Source: Acidobacteriota bacterium
GTDB lineage: Bacteria; Acidobacteriota; Holophagae; Holophagales; Holophagaceae
Assembly: GCA_021812805.1 (NCBI GenBank)
Contig: JAKAMQ010000003.1
Coordinates: 1 to 45,320, forward strand
Direction: 5' to 3'
DNA length: 45,320 nucleotides
A model generated the notes under the pieces. The model had not been told where the DNA came from. It worked only from the letters and a program-made list of their open reading frames with translations, and searched no databases. Both the position numbers and the translations under genes were made by a program. Below, piece after piece: positions 33,435-41,067 of this stretch (position 1 is its first letter; each line of letters starts with the position of its first letter).

Positions 33435-33645
33435 TGCAATCGCAAATACATCACAACAGAGAATTTCATCTTCACTTCAGGTTGAACCGCCGCCTTGTGA
33501 TCCACGCCACACGAATTCGTTCTTGCGCTTCACGAAGGCTTCATTTTCGGGCTCCAGGATTCACTTCGTATTGACGACCCAAGGGCCTTGAATAACCCCG
33601 AATGCAGGTCGGCCCTTCATCTCCCCCCTTTCCCTGGAGTCACGC

Positions 33646-34839
33646 ATGAAAGTGATCCGAACGCTCCTCCTGCTGCTCGGGACCGGCCTCCCGATGCTGG
33701 CCGTGCCCGCCTGGGCCCGCCTCACGGGCCTGTCCTGCGAGGACTGCCACCAGCTCCCCACCCTCCAGCTCACGGCCATGGGCCTCGATTTCCAGCGCAA
33801 CGGCGCCCGGTTGGACCCCACCTCCTTCGACGCTTCGGACGCGAAAGCCCAGAAGCTCGGGAACTATGCCTCCCTGACGCTGGATGCCAGTGCCACGGCC
33901 GTGAAGGGCGTCAAACCCACGATCCAGACTGCCCAGCCCGACATCCAGCTGGTCTCCGGCGGCGCCCTGTCCAGCCACTTCGGCTACACCCTGATGTACC
34001 ACTTCAACACCGGCGCCACGCCGGCTGATGGGATGGAAGAGGCCTTCATCCAGTACAACCTGCCGCTATCCAAGACCGCCTTCATCCAGGTGCGGGGCGG
34101 CCAGTTCAATCCCGAAATCCTCCGGGACTTCGGCCTGGGCGCCGGCAGCGCCCTGGGCGCACCCCTCGTCCTCTCCACCCCAGCGAGTACCACCTCTCCC
34201 TTCACCCTGGATGCGGCGGGACGCGGTGTGGATGCCAAGCTGAACTGGTGCAACTTCGAGCTGGCGGCCGGCGTCATGGACACCTTGACGCCCACCACGG
34301 ACAGCACCGGCGCCGCCGCATCCGGACCGAGCCCCACGAACCACAAGGATACCTACGCCTCGGCGCTCTACCGGTTCGATGACTCCGCATCCAGCCTCGG
34401 GCTCTTCCATCTGGGAGGCCAGAATCCCGTCCTGGACGCCGCCAACCCGGGGGCGGTCCTCTTCAATGACACCTTCTATCGGAACGGAATCCTCGGCCGC
34501 TTCATCCGCGACAACTGGCGCGTCATGGGCGCCTACTTCGAAGGACGCCACCAGGTGGATGTGGCTGGGACCAACACCAAGAACGCCGGCTACTTCCTGC
34601 TCTGCGACCTGGACTTCACCCCCTCCTTCGGCATTTTCGGCCGATACGACGACGTCCGGCCGAATACCGCCGATTCCTCCCAGGACCAGGCCATGAAGAC
34701 CCTCGGCATCAACGGCATGGCCTTCCGTAGCGCCAAGGACGGCGGGCGCTGGACCATCCAGGCCTCCCGCACCACCTACAAGGACGGGATCACCCCGGAC
34801 AACGATCAGCTCATCGCGGACTTGATCGTGGCATTCTGA
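33646..34839 (+). CDS. Cyc2-like fused monoheme cytochrome-porin
   Basis: The protein has 397 residues: a signal peptide (RTLLLLLGTGLPMLAVPAWA), then one heme site at C31-E-D-C34-H35 in ARLTGLSCEDCHQ, followed by LTAMGLDFQRNGARL. The rest alternates hydrophobic and polar residues like an outer-membrane barrel (FGYTLMYHF, FIQYNLPL, WRVMGAYFEGRH, FGIFGRYDDVRP) and ends in Phe (LIVAF), as barrel proteins do. The A-R-x-T-G-x-x-C-x-x-C-H, then P-x-L-x-x-x-G-x-x-F-x-x-N-G layout is that of Cyc2-type proteins, which pass electrons across the outer membrane, e.g. from Fe(II). GGAG lies 6 bases before the ATG. It is divergent from the efflux operon. Confidence 0.7.
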   Translation: MKVIRTLLLLLGTGLPMLAVPAWARLTGLSCEDCHQLPTLQLTAMGLDFQRNGARLDPTSFDASDAKAQKLGNYASLTLDASATAVKGVKPTIQTAQPDIQLVSGGALSSHFGYTLMYHFNTGATPADGMEEAFIQYNLPLSKTAFIQVRGGQFNPEILRDFGLGAGSALGAPLVLSTPASTTSPFTLDAAGRGVDAKLNWCNFELAAGVMDTLTPTTDSTGAAASGPSPTNHKDTYASALYRFDDSASSLGLFHLGGQNPVLDAANPGAVLFNDTFYRNGILGRFIRDNWRVMGAYFEGRHQVDVAGTNTKNAGYFLLCDLDFTPSFGIFGRYDDVRPNTADSSQDQAMKTLGINGMAFRSAKDGGRWTIQASRTTYKDGITPDNDQLIADLIVAF

Positions 34840-34848
34840 TGCACCCAC

Positions 34849-34882
34849 CGGAGGGAGGGGGGTTCTGCCGCCCCTCCCTCCG
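34849..34882. terminator. Strong GC hairpin after the cytochrome-porin gene
   Basis: A 12-bp stem (CGGAGGGAGGGG pairing with CCCCTCCCTCCG) surrounds a 10-base loop, starting 9 bp after the stop. Only a short GTTT follows, so termination would be weak or Rho-assisted. It may uncouple the cytochrome-porin from the regulator pair that starts at 34926. Confidence 0.5.
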
Positions 34883-34925
34883 CGCTGTTTCCCGGGGCAA
34901 GCTCCGGCCCGAACCTGGAGAGGAC

Positions 34926-35606
34926 ATGAAGGTCCTGCTGGTGGAAGACGAGCCCAAGCTGGCCCAGAGCCTCGAGAAAAGTCTGAAGGCTGAAGGCTTC
35001 GCGGTGGACCGGGCCGAGGACGGCCTGCGCGGCCTGGAACTCGCCCTGGGCTGCCGCCACGATGTGGTGGTCCTGGACGTGATGCTGCCCTTCATGGATG
35101 GCTTCGAGGTGCTGGCCCGCATCCGACGCGAGCGCTGCAAGGTGCCCATCATCCTTCTGACGGCGCGGGGCGGCCTGGATGACCGCATCAAGGGCCTGGA
35201 CCTGGGCGCGGATGACTACCTCCCCAAGCCCTTCGAATTCCGCGAACTGCTGGCGCGCCTCCGGGCCATCCTGCGGCGCCCCCCCTCCGAGCTCCAACTC
35301 GCGTTGCGCGTGGCGGACCTGGAACTGGATGTGGGCCGGCGCGAGTTGCGCCGAGCCGGGGAGATCATCCCTCTCCGGACCAAGGAGTTCGCCCTGATGG
35401 AGCTCTTCATGCGCCGGAAAGGCCTCGTCCTCTCCCGGAGCATGATCCTCGACCAGGTATGGCCCTCGGACTCGGACTACGGCGATGCTTCCAACCTCGT
35501 GGATGTCTATGTCGCCCAGCTCAGAAAGAAAATTGATGCCGGGCGCGAACCCAAGCTGCTCCAGACCCTGAGGGGCACGGGTTACGTCCTCCGGGATCCC
35601 TCCTGA
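34926..35606 (+). CDS. OmpR/CusR-family response regulator
   Basis: The protein has 226 residues. The receiver has E7/D8 and phospho-acceptor D51 in VVVLDVMLPFMDG, T in LLTARG and K in LPKPFEF. A winged-helix DNA-binding domain of OmpR/PhoB type follows (IIPLRTKEFALMELFM, NLVDVYVAQLRKKID, LLQTLRGTGYVLRDP). GGAGAGGAC precedes the ATG at 34926. The kinase gene starts on the last base of its stop. CusR/CopR-type regulators look like this and sit beside copper efflux operons, so the divergent CusCBA-like operon and the cytochrome-porin gene are likely targets. Confidence 0.92.
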   Translation: MKVLLVEDEPKLAQSLEKSLKAEGFAVDRAEDGLRGLELALGCRHDVVVLDVMLPFMDGFEVLARIRRERCKVPIILLTARGGLDDRIKGLDLGADDYLPKPFEFRELLARLRAILRRPPSELQLALRVADLELDVGRRELRRAGEIIPLRTKEFALMELFMRRKGLVLSRSMILDQVWPSDSDYGDASNLVDVYVAQLRKKIDAGREPKLLQTLRGTGYVLRDPS

Positions 35607-37012
35607 TGGCCGCGTTCACCCGCACGCTCCGCTTCCGCCTCACGGCCTGGTACTCGGTCGCGCTAACGATCTTCATGGTGAGCTTCACGCTCCTGGCCTA
35701 TGGTCTGGTCCGCCGGAGCCTCCTGCACCATCACGACGGATCGCTCCAGAACATCGCGAATCAGACCCTGCGGATCCTCTCCGAACAGGCCGATTGCGAG
35801 CACCTCACGCCGGAGCAGCAGGCCCATCTGGGCCAGATCGGACGCCTCCTCCTCATCCACGAGGACCAGGGGAAGCGGAGCGCCTTCTTTCTGTCTCCCG
35901 AAATGCAGGTGAACCCGCTGGTGCCGGATCTCTCCCACGCGACCTGGCGCCACCTGCACCGGCCCTGGTTCCAGACACTGGAAGGCGGAGGCCGGCCCTG
36001 GCGGGTGTACTCCCTGCCCTACCGGACCCAGATGGGACGCCAGGGCGTCATCCGTGTCGTGGAGGATCTGGGAGAGATCGGGCCGGTCCTCTCGGCGCTC
36101 CGGGAGATCCTGCTCCTGCTGCTGCCCGCCGGGCTGTTGTTCTCCGCGGCAGGCGGATACTGGCTTGCGGGGCGCGCCCTCGCGCCCGTGGAGCGCGTGA
36201 CGGCCATGGCCCGGGAGATCGAAGCCAAGAGCCTCGGGCTGCGCCTGCCCCACCCGGGCGCAGACTGCGAGATCGGGCGCCTCGTGGATACTCTGAATCA
36301 CATGATGGACCGCCTGGAGCGCGCGTTCGAAGCCATGAAGCGCTTCACCGCCGATGCCTCCCACGAGCTCCGGACCCCACTGGCCAACCTGCGCGGCCTC
36401 GTGGACTTCGTCTCCCGGGGCACCCTGACCCGCGAGGAACTCCAGGAAGAAATGACCAGCATCGGCGAAGAAGTGGGGCGCCTCAGCCAGATCGTGGACG
36501 ACCTCCTCCTCATGGCCCGCGCCGATACCGACCGGCTTCCCCTCCGGATGGAACCCCTCCGTCTCGACGAACTTGCGGAGTACCAGGTGGAGGCTTTCGC
36601 CCTGCGGGCCGAGGAAGCAGCGGTGGAGCTTCAATTCGAAGCCGCCGGACCCGTGAGCATCCTGGGCGATGAGCGCTGGATCCACCAGCTCATGTCGAAC
36701 CTCCTGGACAACGCCCTGAAGTACACGCCCACGGGCGGCCGCATCCAGCTGGATGTCCGGCCCGTGGCAGACCGGGTCCGCCTCACCGTGGAGGACACCG
36801 GGCCCGGCATCCCTCCCGAAGACCTGGAGCGCATCTTCGAACGCTTCTACCGCTGCGATGCAGCGCGTTCCCACGCCAATGCCCCCGGTTCTGGGCTGGG
36901 CCTGGCCATCGCTGCCTGGATCGCCCAGGCGCACCAGGCGACCCTCCGCGCTTCCAACCGGCCCGAAGGCGGGGCCTGCTTCGAACTCCTGTTCCCGCAG
37001 GAGCCCGTGTGA
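35606..37012 (+). CDS. CusS-like membrane sensor histidine kinase
   Basis: The protein has 468 residues. TM1 is at about 13-33 (SVALTIFMVSFTLLAYGLV), a periplasmic sensor domain at about 35-165, and TM2 at about 167-190 (LLLLLPAGLLFSAAGGYWLA). HAMP follows (GRALAPVERVTAMARE). HisKA has H253 in DASHELRTPLANLRG. HATPase has LMSNLLDNALKYTP, EDTGPGIPPED, FERFYR and GSGLGLAIAAWI. The FTADASHELRTPL form and the domain order match CusS/CopS-type kinases that sense periplasmic copper or silver. It overlaps the regulator gene by one base. Confidence 0.92.
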   Translation: MAAFTRTLRFRLTAWYSVALTIFMVSFTLLAYGLVRRSLLHHHDGSLQNIANQTLRILSEQADCEHLTPEQQAHLGQIGRLLLIHEDQGKRSAFFLSPEMQVNPLVPDLSHATWRHLHRPWFQTLEGGGRPWRVYSLPYRTQMGRQGVIRVVEDLGEIGPVLSALREILLLLLPAGLLFSAAGGYWLAGRALAPVERVTAMAREIEAKSLGLRLPHPGADCEIGRLVDTLNHMMDRLERAFEAMKRFTADASHELRTPLANLRGLVDFVSRGTLTREELQEEMTSIGEEVGRLSQIVDDLLLMARADTDRLPLRMEPLRLDELAEYQVEAFALRAEEAAVELQFEAAGPVSILGDERWIHQLMSNLLDNALKYTPTGGRIQLDVRPVADRVRLTVEDTGPGIPPEDLERIFERFYRCDAARSHANAPGSGLGLAIAAWIAQAHQATLRASNRPEGGACFELLFPQEPV

Positions 37013-37036
37013 TGCCTCGGCACCACCCAGGCTACG

Positions 37037-38122
37037 ATGGTGGACAGCGAGGCACCCTTGAGCGTTGAAAAGGCAGAGGTGGCGATCATCGGCGGCGGCA
37101 TTGCCGGGCTTTCCACCGCTTTCCACCTCACCCGCGCTGGACAGCGCGGCCTCGTCCTCCTGGACCGGGAGGATCAGCCGGGCACCTACGCCAGCGGCCA
37201 CAACGCCGCCATCGCCCGCTCCCTCACGGGCCGCCCGGAGCATTCCGCCCTCACTGCCGAGGGGCGCCGCCGCTTGGCGGAAGCCGGCCTGCTGGCGCCC
37301 ACCGGCGGCCTGCTGCTGGCGGCGGAGGCCGGGGGCCTGGAACTGCTCGAAGCCGAGGCCCGCAGCCTGGGCGTGGAAGCGCGACGCGGGCCGGACTGTC
37401 CCCTGCCGGGCCTGCGGGCCGCGGAGCATCTGGCGATTCCCGGTGATGGAGTCCTCGACGCGGCGGGGCTCCTGCGCCATTGCGCGGAAGGCGCCCGGAC
37501 CGCCGGTTCCGAGCTGCGCTACGGCTGTGCGGTGACCGGCCTGGAGCGCCGCCCCTCCGGCTTCCGCCTCGAAACCGACCGGGGGCCGCTCGACGCCGAG
37601 ACGCTGGTGCTCGCCGCCGGCGCCTGGGCGGGCCCGGTGGGCCGCTGGGCCGGCTCAGAGCTGGCCTTCACCCCACTGCGGCGCTCCCTGGTCTGGAGCG
37701 GCGCGGCGCATCCCGCGCGGGAACCCTGGGTCTGGTGGGTGGACCGGCCGTTCTACTTCCGGCCCGAGAGCGGAGGCCTGCTCCTGTGCCCCTGCGAAGA
37801 AGTGGCGGTACCCCTGCCGGAACGGGGCCGCCAGCCGGCCACGGATGCCGCCGTGCTGGAAGGCCTCTACGGCAGCCTGCACGAGCTGGCGCCGGACCTG
37901 GCCGAGATCCCCATCACCCGCTACTGGACCGGCATCCGCACCTTCGCCCCCGACCGCCGCTTCGTGGTGGGCTGGGATCCCAAGGTGGCAGGCCTCTTCT
38001 GGGTGGCGGGCCTCGGCGGCCACGGGATGACCAGCGGCCTGGCCGTGGGCGCCCTCGCCGCCGAGCGCTTCCGGCACCCCTGCGCGGAGGGGCCGCTGGA
38101 TCCTTCCCGTTTCGGCAACTGA
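37037..38122 (+). CDS. DAO-family FAD-dependent oxidoreductase
   Basis: The protein has 361 residues. The Rossmann dinucleotide motif GGGIAG is at 19-24 (VAIIGGGIAGLSTAFHL), the acidic ribose-binding position follows about 20 residues on (VLLDRED), and the DAO-type ATG-like motif is VLAAGAWAG. The late GLGGHGMTSGLAVG closes the FAD site. It probably oxidises an amine or amino acid such as a D-amino acid or glycine; the substrate is not evident. SGHNAAIAR resembles D-arginine dehydrogenases. Start ATG 37037 lies 25 bp after the kinase stop, without a strong ribosome-binding site. Confidence 0.85.
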   Translation: MVDSEAPLSVEKAEVAIIGGGIAGLSTAFHLTRAGQRGLVLLDREDQPGTYASGHNAAIARSLTGRPEHSALTAEGRRRLAEAGLLAPTGGLLLAAEAGGLELLEAEARSLGVEARRGPDCPLPGLRAAEHLAIPGDGVLDAAGLLRHCAEGARTAGSELRYGCAVTGLERRPSGFRLETDRGPLDAETLVLAAGAWAGPVGRWAGSELAFTPLRRSLVWSGAAHPAREPWVWWVDRPFYFRPESGGLLLCPCEEVAVPLPERGRQPATDAAVLEGLYGSLHELAPDLAEIPITRYWTGIRTFAPDRRFVVGWDPKVAGLFWVAGLGGHGMTSGLAVGALAAERFRHPCAEGPLDPSRFGN

Positions 38123-38129
38123 CACGAAC

Positions 38130-38199
38130 AAGGGGGGACCGCCTGCTCGCCTCGTGCACCCCCACGAGGTGCCCCGGCCAAGCCGGGACACCACGTCTG
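38130..38199 (+). repeat. Dispersed hairpin repeat, copy 2 (degenerate)
   Basis: A shortened copy that keeps GGGGGACCGCCTGCTCGCCT and the hairpin region (ACGAGGTGCCCCGGC / GCCGGGACACCACGT), but with two mismatched positions in the stem. It starts 7 bases after the oxidoreductase stop, in sense orientation. Loop CAA as in copy 3. Confidence 0.8.
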
Positions 38200-38227
38200 A
38201 AGCCGCCAATGGGAGTACCCTCGGGGC

Positions 38228-39055
38228 ATGTACCCGAGCACCCTCCGCGCCGTCATGTCCGCCCTCCGCGCCCCGGAGACCGGCTGCCCCTGGGATCTGA
38301 AGCAGGATCACCAGAGCTTGGCCCGCTACCTGCGCGAGGAGGCCGCCGAGGCGCTGGATGCCCTCGCGGCCCACGTGCCGGGGGATGCTGCCTGCGAGGC
38401 CCATCTCTGCGAGGAGCTGGGCGATGTGTGGCTCCAGGTCGCCTTCCACGCACAATTGGCCGCGGAGCGCGGCGCCTGGGATCTGCATGACGTGGAAGCG
38501 GGCATCGTGGCGAAGCTGGTGCGCCGCCATCAGCACGTCTTCGGGGATGTGGCGGTGGAGGGCGCCGAGGATGTGCTCGCCAACTGGGCCGCCCTCAAGC
38601 GTGAGGAAAAGGGACTCCACAGCGAGGAGCCGCGGCTCCTGGAGGGAATCCCGGCCTCGCTCTCCCCCCTGGAGGAGGCCCTGGAAATCGGCCGCCGCTG
38701 CGCCCAGGTGGGCTTCGATTGGCCCGACCTGGAGGGTGTGCTGGACAAGGTGAAGGAAGAGATAGCCGAACTCCAGGCGGAGTCCTCCCTAGACCGCGTG
38801 GAAGCGGAATTCGGCGATGTGCTCTTCAGCCTGGTGCAGTGGGCCCGCCAGAAGGGCGTGGATCCCGACCGGGCCCTGCGCCGCCAGATGGACCGGTTCC
38901 GCCGGCGCTTCGCGTGCGTGGAGGAGGATGCCCAGGCCCGCGGCGGCTGGGAGGGCCGCACCCTCGAAGAGATGGAGGCCTCCTGGCAGGCCGCGAAGCG
39001 GGCGGGGGGTTCCGGCTCGGCCGGAACACCTCGTGAGGGTCAGGTGGCGCCATGA
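38228..39055 (+). CDS. mazG: MazG nucleoside triphosphate pyrophosphohydrolase
   Basis: The protein has 275 residues and cleaves NTPs to NMP and pyrophosphate. The two MazG repeats are visible: CPWDLKQDHQSLARYLREEAAEALDAL with EELGDVWLQVAFHA, and CAQVGFDWPDLEGVLDKVKEEIAEL with EAEFGDVLFSLVQWA. The ExxE...ExxD magnesium sites are present in both. The C-terminal tail (GGSGSAGTPREGQVAP) is encoded by a partial inverted copy of the hairpin repeat and is probably not part of the conserved enzyme. The next gene starts in its stop (ATGA). Confidence 0.94.
   Translation: MYPSTLRAVMSALRAPETGCPWDLKQDHQSLARYLREEAAEALDALAAHVPGDAACEAHLCEELGDVWLQVAFHAQLAAERGAWDLHDVEAGIVAKLVRRHQHVFGDVAVEGAEDVLANWAALKREEKGLHSEEPRLLEGIPASLSPLEEALEIGRRCAQVGFDWPDLEGVLDKVKEEIAELQAESSLDRVEAEFGDVLFSLVQWARQKGVDPDRALRRQMDRFRRRFACVEEDAQARGGWEGRTLEEMEASWQAAKRAGGSGSAGTPREGQVAP
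39009..39040 (-). repeat. Partial inverted copy of the hairpin repeat inside mazG
   Basis: Stem GTTCCGGC (39009-39016) / GCCGGAAC (39020-39027), then CACCTCGTGAGGGT. Its reverse complement reads GAGGTGTTCCGGCCGAGCCG, closely matching copy 1 (GGTGTCCCGGCCGAGCCGGG) and copy 2 (CCACGAGGTG). It encodes the last residues of MazG. Confidence 0.6.
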
Positions 39056-39567
39056 TGTTCCTGGCCCTGTCCACCGGTCAGCCTCCGCCGCCCGGCGCGG
39101 TGATCTTCGCCGTACTGCTCTTCCTGGTGCTCTATCCCGCGCTGACCGCCCTCAGCAACCGGCTCATGGGCATCCCGGCCCTCTACGACGCCTACCCCGC
39201 GGATCCGCTGGATCCCATCGAGGAGAACCTGGGGTGGAACCAGGTGCGGTTCGGGGGGTTGCGCGGCCACACGCCCATGTCGGTCCGATTGGGCCGCCGC
39301 TGCCTCCACCTGAAGCAGCCGTTCCCCTTCCAGACCGCCTGGTGGCGCGGGCCCGCCTCCATCCCCTGGCGCGACATCAGCCTCGACAAGGAGCTGGACC
39401 CAGGCACCTGGTCCCTCTTCCGCATGGCCACCTTCCGACTGGGCGCGGGGGGCCGGATCATCCGGCTGGGCGGCAAGGCGGCCCTGCGCCTCCAGGAGCG
39501 GGTCAAGCGCGAGCAGGGTGTCGCTTCGCCGGGAAACCCCTCCCCGACCGCCCTCCGCCCCCGCTGA
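39052..39567 (+). CDS. Unknown membrane-anchored protein
   Basis: The protein has 171 residues: one hydrophobic helix at about 17-36 (VIFAVLLFLVLYPALTAL), then a globular domain with WNQVRFGGLRGHTPMSV, LHLKQPFPFQTAWWRGPASIPW and FRMATFRLGAGGRIIRL. I recognise no family; the pattern of beta strands resembles PH-like domains of small membrane proteins. The start is ATG 39052 or the next Met, overlapping the mazG stop. It is probably co-translated with mazG and followed 13 bp later by the aroD-aroE fusion. Confidence 0.7.
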   Translation: MMFLALSTGQPPPPGAVIFAVLLFLVLYPALTALSNRLMGIPALYDAYPADPLDPIEENLGWNQVRFGGLRGHTPMSVRLGRRCLHLKQPFPFQTAWWRGPASIPWRDISLDKELDPGTWSLFRMATFRLGAGGRIIRLGGKAALRLQERVKREQGVASPGNPSPTALRPR

Positions 39568-39580
39568 GCCCCGTCCGGCC

Positions 39581-40948
39581 ATGCAGGGACTGCCCTTCTA
39601 CCTCGTCACCCTCAGCCACGACCGCTGGGAGGAGGCCCTGGCCTGCGCACGGAACCTGCCTCCGGATGCCCTTCCCGAACTGCGCCTGGACCTGTTCCCC
39701 AGCGAGGATCCGGAGGCCTTGGTGACAGGCCTGAAGCGGCGCTGCCTGGTGTCCTGCCGGAGGATCTCCGAAGGCGGCAGGTGGCCCGATGAGGATGAGG
39801 AGGGCCGCCTGGCCCACCTGCTGAAGGCGCTGCCCGGACGGCCCCGGTGGCTGGATCTGGAATGGGATCTGCCGGTGCCCCCCGCCCTCCAGGCGGCCCG
39901 GAGTCATGTGCGGCTGTTGCGCTCGGTGCATGTGGGCCCCGGCATCTTCGATCTGGAGGACCGGCTCCAGTCCCTTCCAGAAGGCGATGCCTGGAAGTGG
40001 GTCGGCGTGGCCACCCGCCTGGGCGATGCGGGTCGCCTGCGCGCCCCCCTGGCCTGGGCCCGGGACCACGGCCTGCGCCTGTCGGCCTTCCTCATGGGGC
40101 CCAAGGGCATCGCCAGCCGCGCCATGCAAGCCGCCTGGGGCGGCGCCTTCACCTACGCCGCCCCCGACGATGGCCCGCCCGCTGCGCCCGGACAGCTCCC
40201 GCTGGCCACGCTGCGGGCCTGGCGTTGCGCCCGTCTCCACGCGGGCCATGGCCTCTGCGGCGTCCTCGGCGAGCCGGTTCTCCATTCCCGCGGCCCCGCC
40301 TTCCACAACGAGCGGTTCCAGCGCGCCTTCAAGGATCTCGTGTACCTTCCCCTGCCCTGCGCCGAGGCCGGGGAAGCGATCGAGGCCATGGAACCGCTGG
40401 GGCTGCTGGGCCTGAGCCTCACCGCGCCCCTGAAGGAGGCCCTGCCCGAAGCCCTGGGTCTGGCCGGTCCCCTGAACACCCTCTGGCGTCGGGCACCCGG
40501 TGCGCCCTGGCAGGGCGCCAACACGGACGCGGATGCCTTTGGACAAGCACTGTCACATATGACACCCGGCCCGGTGCTGGTGCTGGGATCAGGCGGCGTT
40601 GCCCGCACCAGCCTGGCGGTGCTGGAAACCTCGGGCCGGTCGGCGCTGCAGGCCAGCCGCCGGAAGCCGGCCTCACCGGAGGCGGTGGCCGCCTTCGCCC
40701 CCATCGGCGTGGTGCAGGCCACCAGCCTGGGCATGGAACCAGGCGATCCCGCGCCCTTCCCGGACCTTCTGACGGCCGCCCAGCCCACCCTGCGGTGGGC
40801 GGTGGAATGGATCTACAAGGAGGACACCGCCTTCGCCGTCTGGGCCCGGGGCGCGGGTCTGACGCTCGTGGATGGCGCGGGACTCTTCACGGCCCAGGCC
40901 GAGGCCCAGAGCCGCTGCTTCATCGCGGGCTGCGGCGGGGCCGAATAG
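39581..40948 (+). CDS. aroD/aroE: Fused type I 3-dehydroquinate dehydratase - shikimate dehydrogenase
   Basis: The protein has 455 residues catalysing two consecutive shikimate-pathway steps. Residues 1-220 are a type I dehydratase: E33-L-R35 (ELRLDLF), SCRRISEGGRW, catalytic H117 (RSVHVG), Schiff-base K139 (DAWKWVGVA), MGPKGIASR and PGQLPL. The Ser before PGQ is Ala here. From about 224 it is shikimate dehydrogenase: CGVLGEPVLHSRGPAFHN, catalytic Lys in LTAPLKEAL, NTD in GANTDADAF, NADP site VLGSGGVARTSL. The fusion is known in plants and some bacteria. ATG 39581 lies in a gap of 13 bp after the previous gene. Repeat copy 3 starts 4 bases after its stop. Confidence 0.93.
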   Translation: MQGLPFYLVTLSHDRWEEALACARNLPPDALPELRLDLFPSEDPEALVTGLKRRCLVSCRRISEGGRWPDEDEEGRLAHLLKALPGRPRWLDLEWDLPVPPALQAARSHVRLLRSVHVGPGIFDLEDRLQSLPEGDAWKWVGVATRLGDAGRLRAPLAWARDHGLRLSAFLMGPKGIASRAMQAAWGGAFTYAAPDDGPPAAPGQLPLATLRAWRCARLHAGHGLCGVLGEPVLHSRGPAFHNERFQRAFKDLVYLPLPCAEAGEAIEAMEPLGLLGLSLTAPLKEALPEALGLAGPLNTLWRRAPGAPWQGANTDADAFGQALSHMTPGPVLVLGSGGVARTSLAVLETSGRSALQASRRKPASPEAVAAFAPIGVVQATSLGMEPGDPAPFPDLLTAAQPTLRWAVEWIYKEDTAFAVWARGAGLTLVDGAGLFTAQAEAQSRCFIAGCGGAE

Positions 40949-40952
40949 TGAG

Positions 40953-41033
40953 ATCTACCAGGGGGACCGCCTGCTCGCCTTCGGCTCGCGCTCTCCCACC
41001 TCGTGTCCCGGCCAAGCCGGGACACGAGGTCTG
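40953..41033 (+). repeat. Dispersed hairpin repeat, copy 3
   Basis: An 81-bp copy. It shares ATCTACCAGGGGGACCGCCT and the right hairpin with copy 1. Stem of 15 bp, 40998-41012/41016-41030, loop CAA. Relative to copy 1, two pairs are swapped G-C to C-G, keeping the pairing. It starts 4 bases after the aroD-aroE stop. Confidence 0.85.
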
Positions 41034-41067
41034 CCTGCCGGAAGCCGACAGCTGATAGCGTGTCCCC

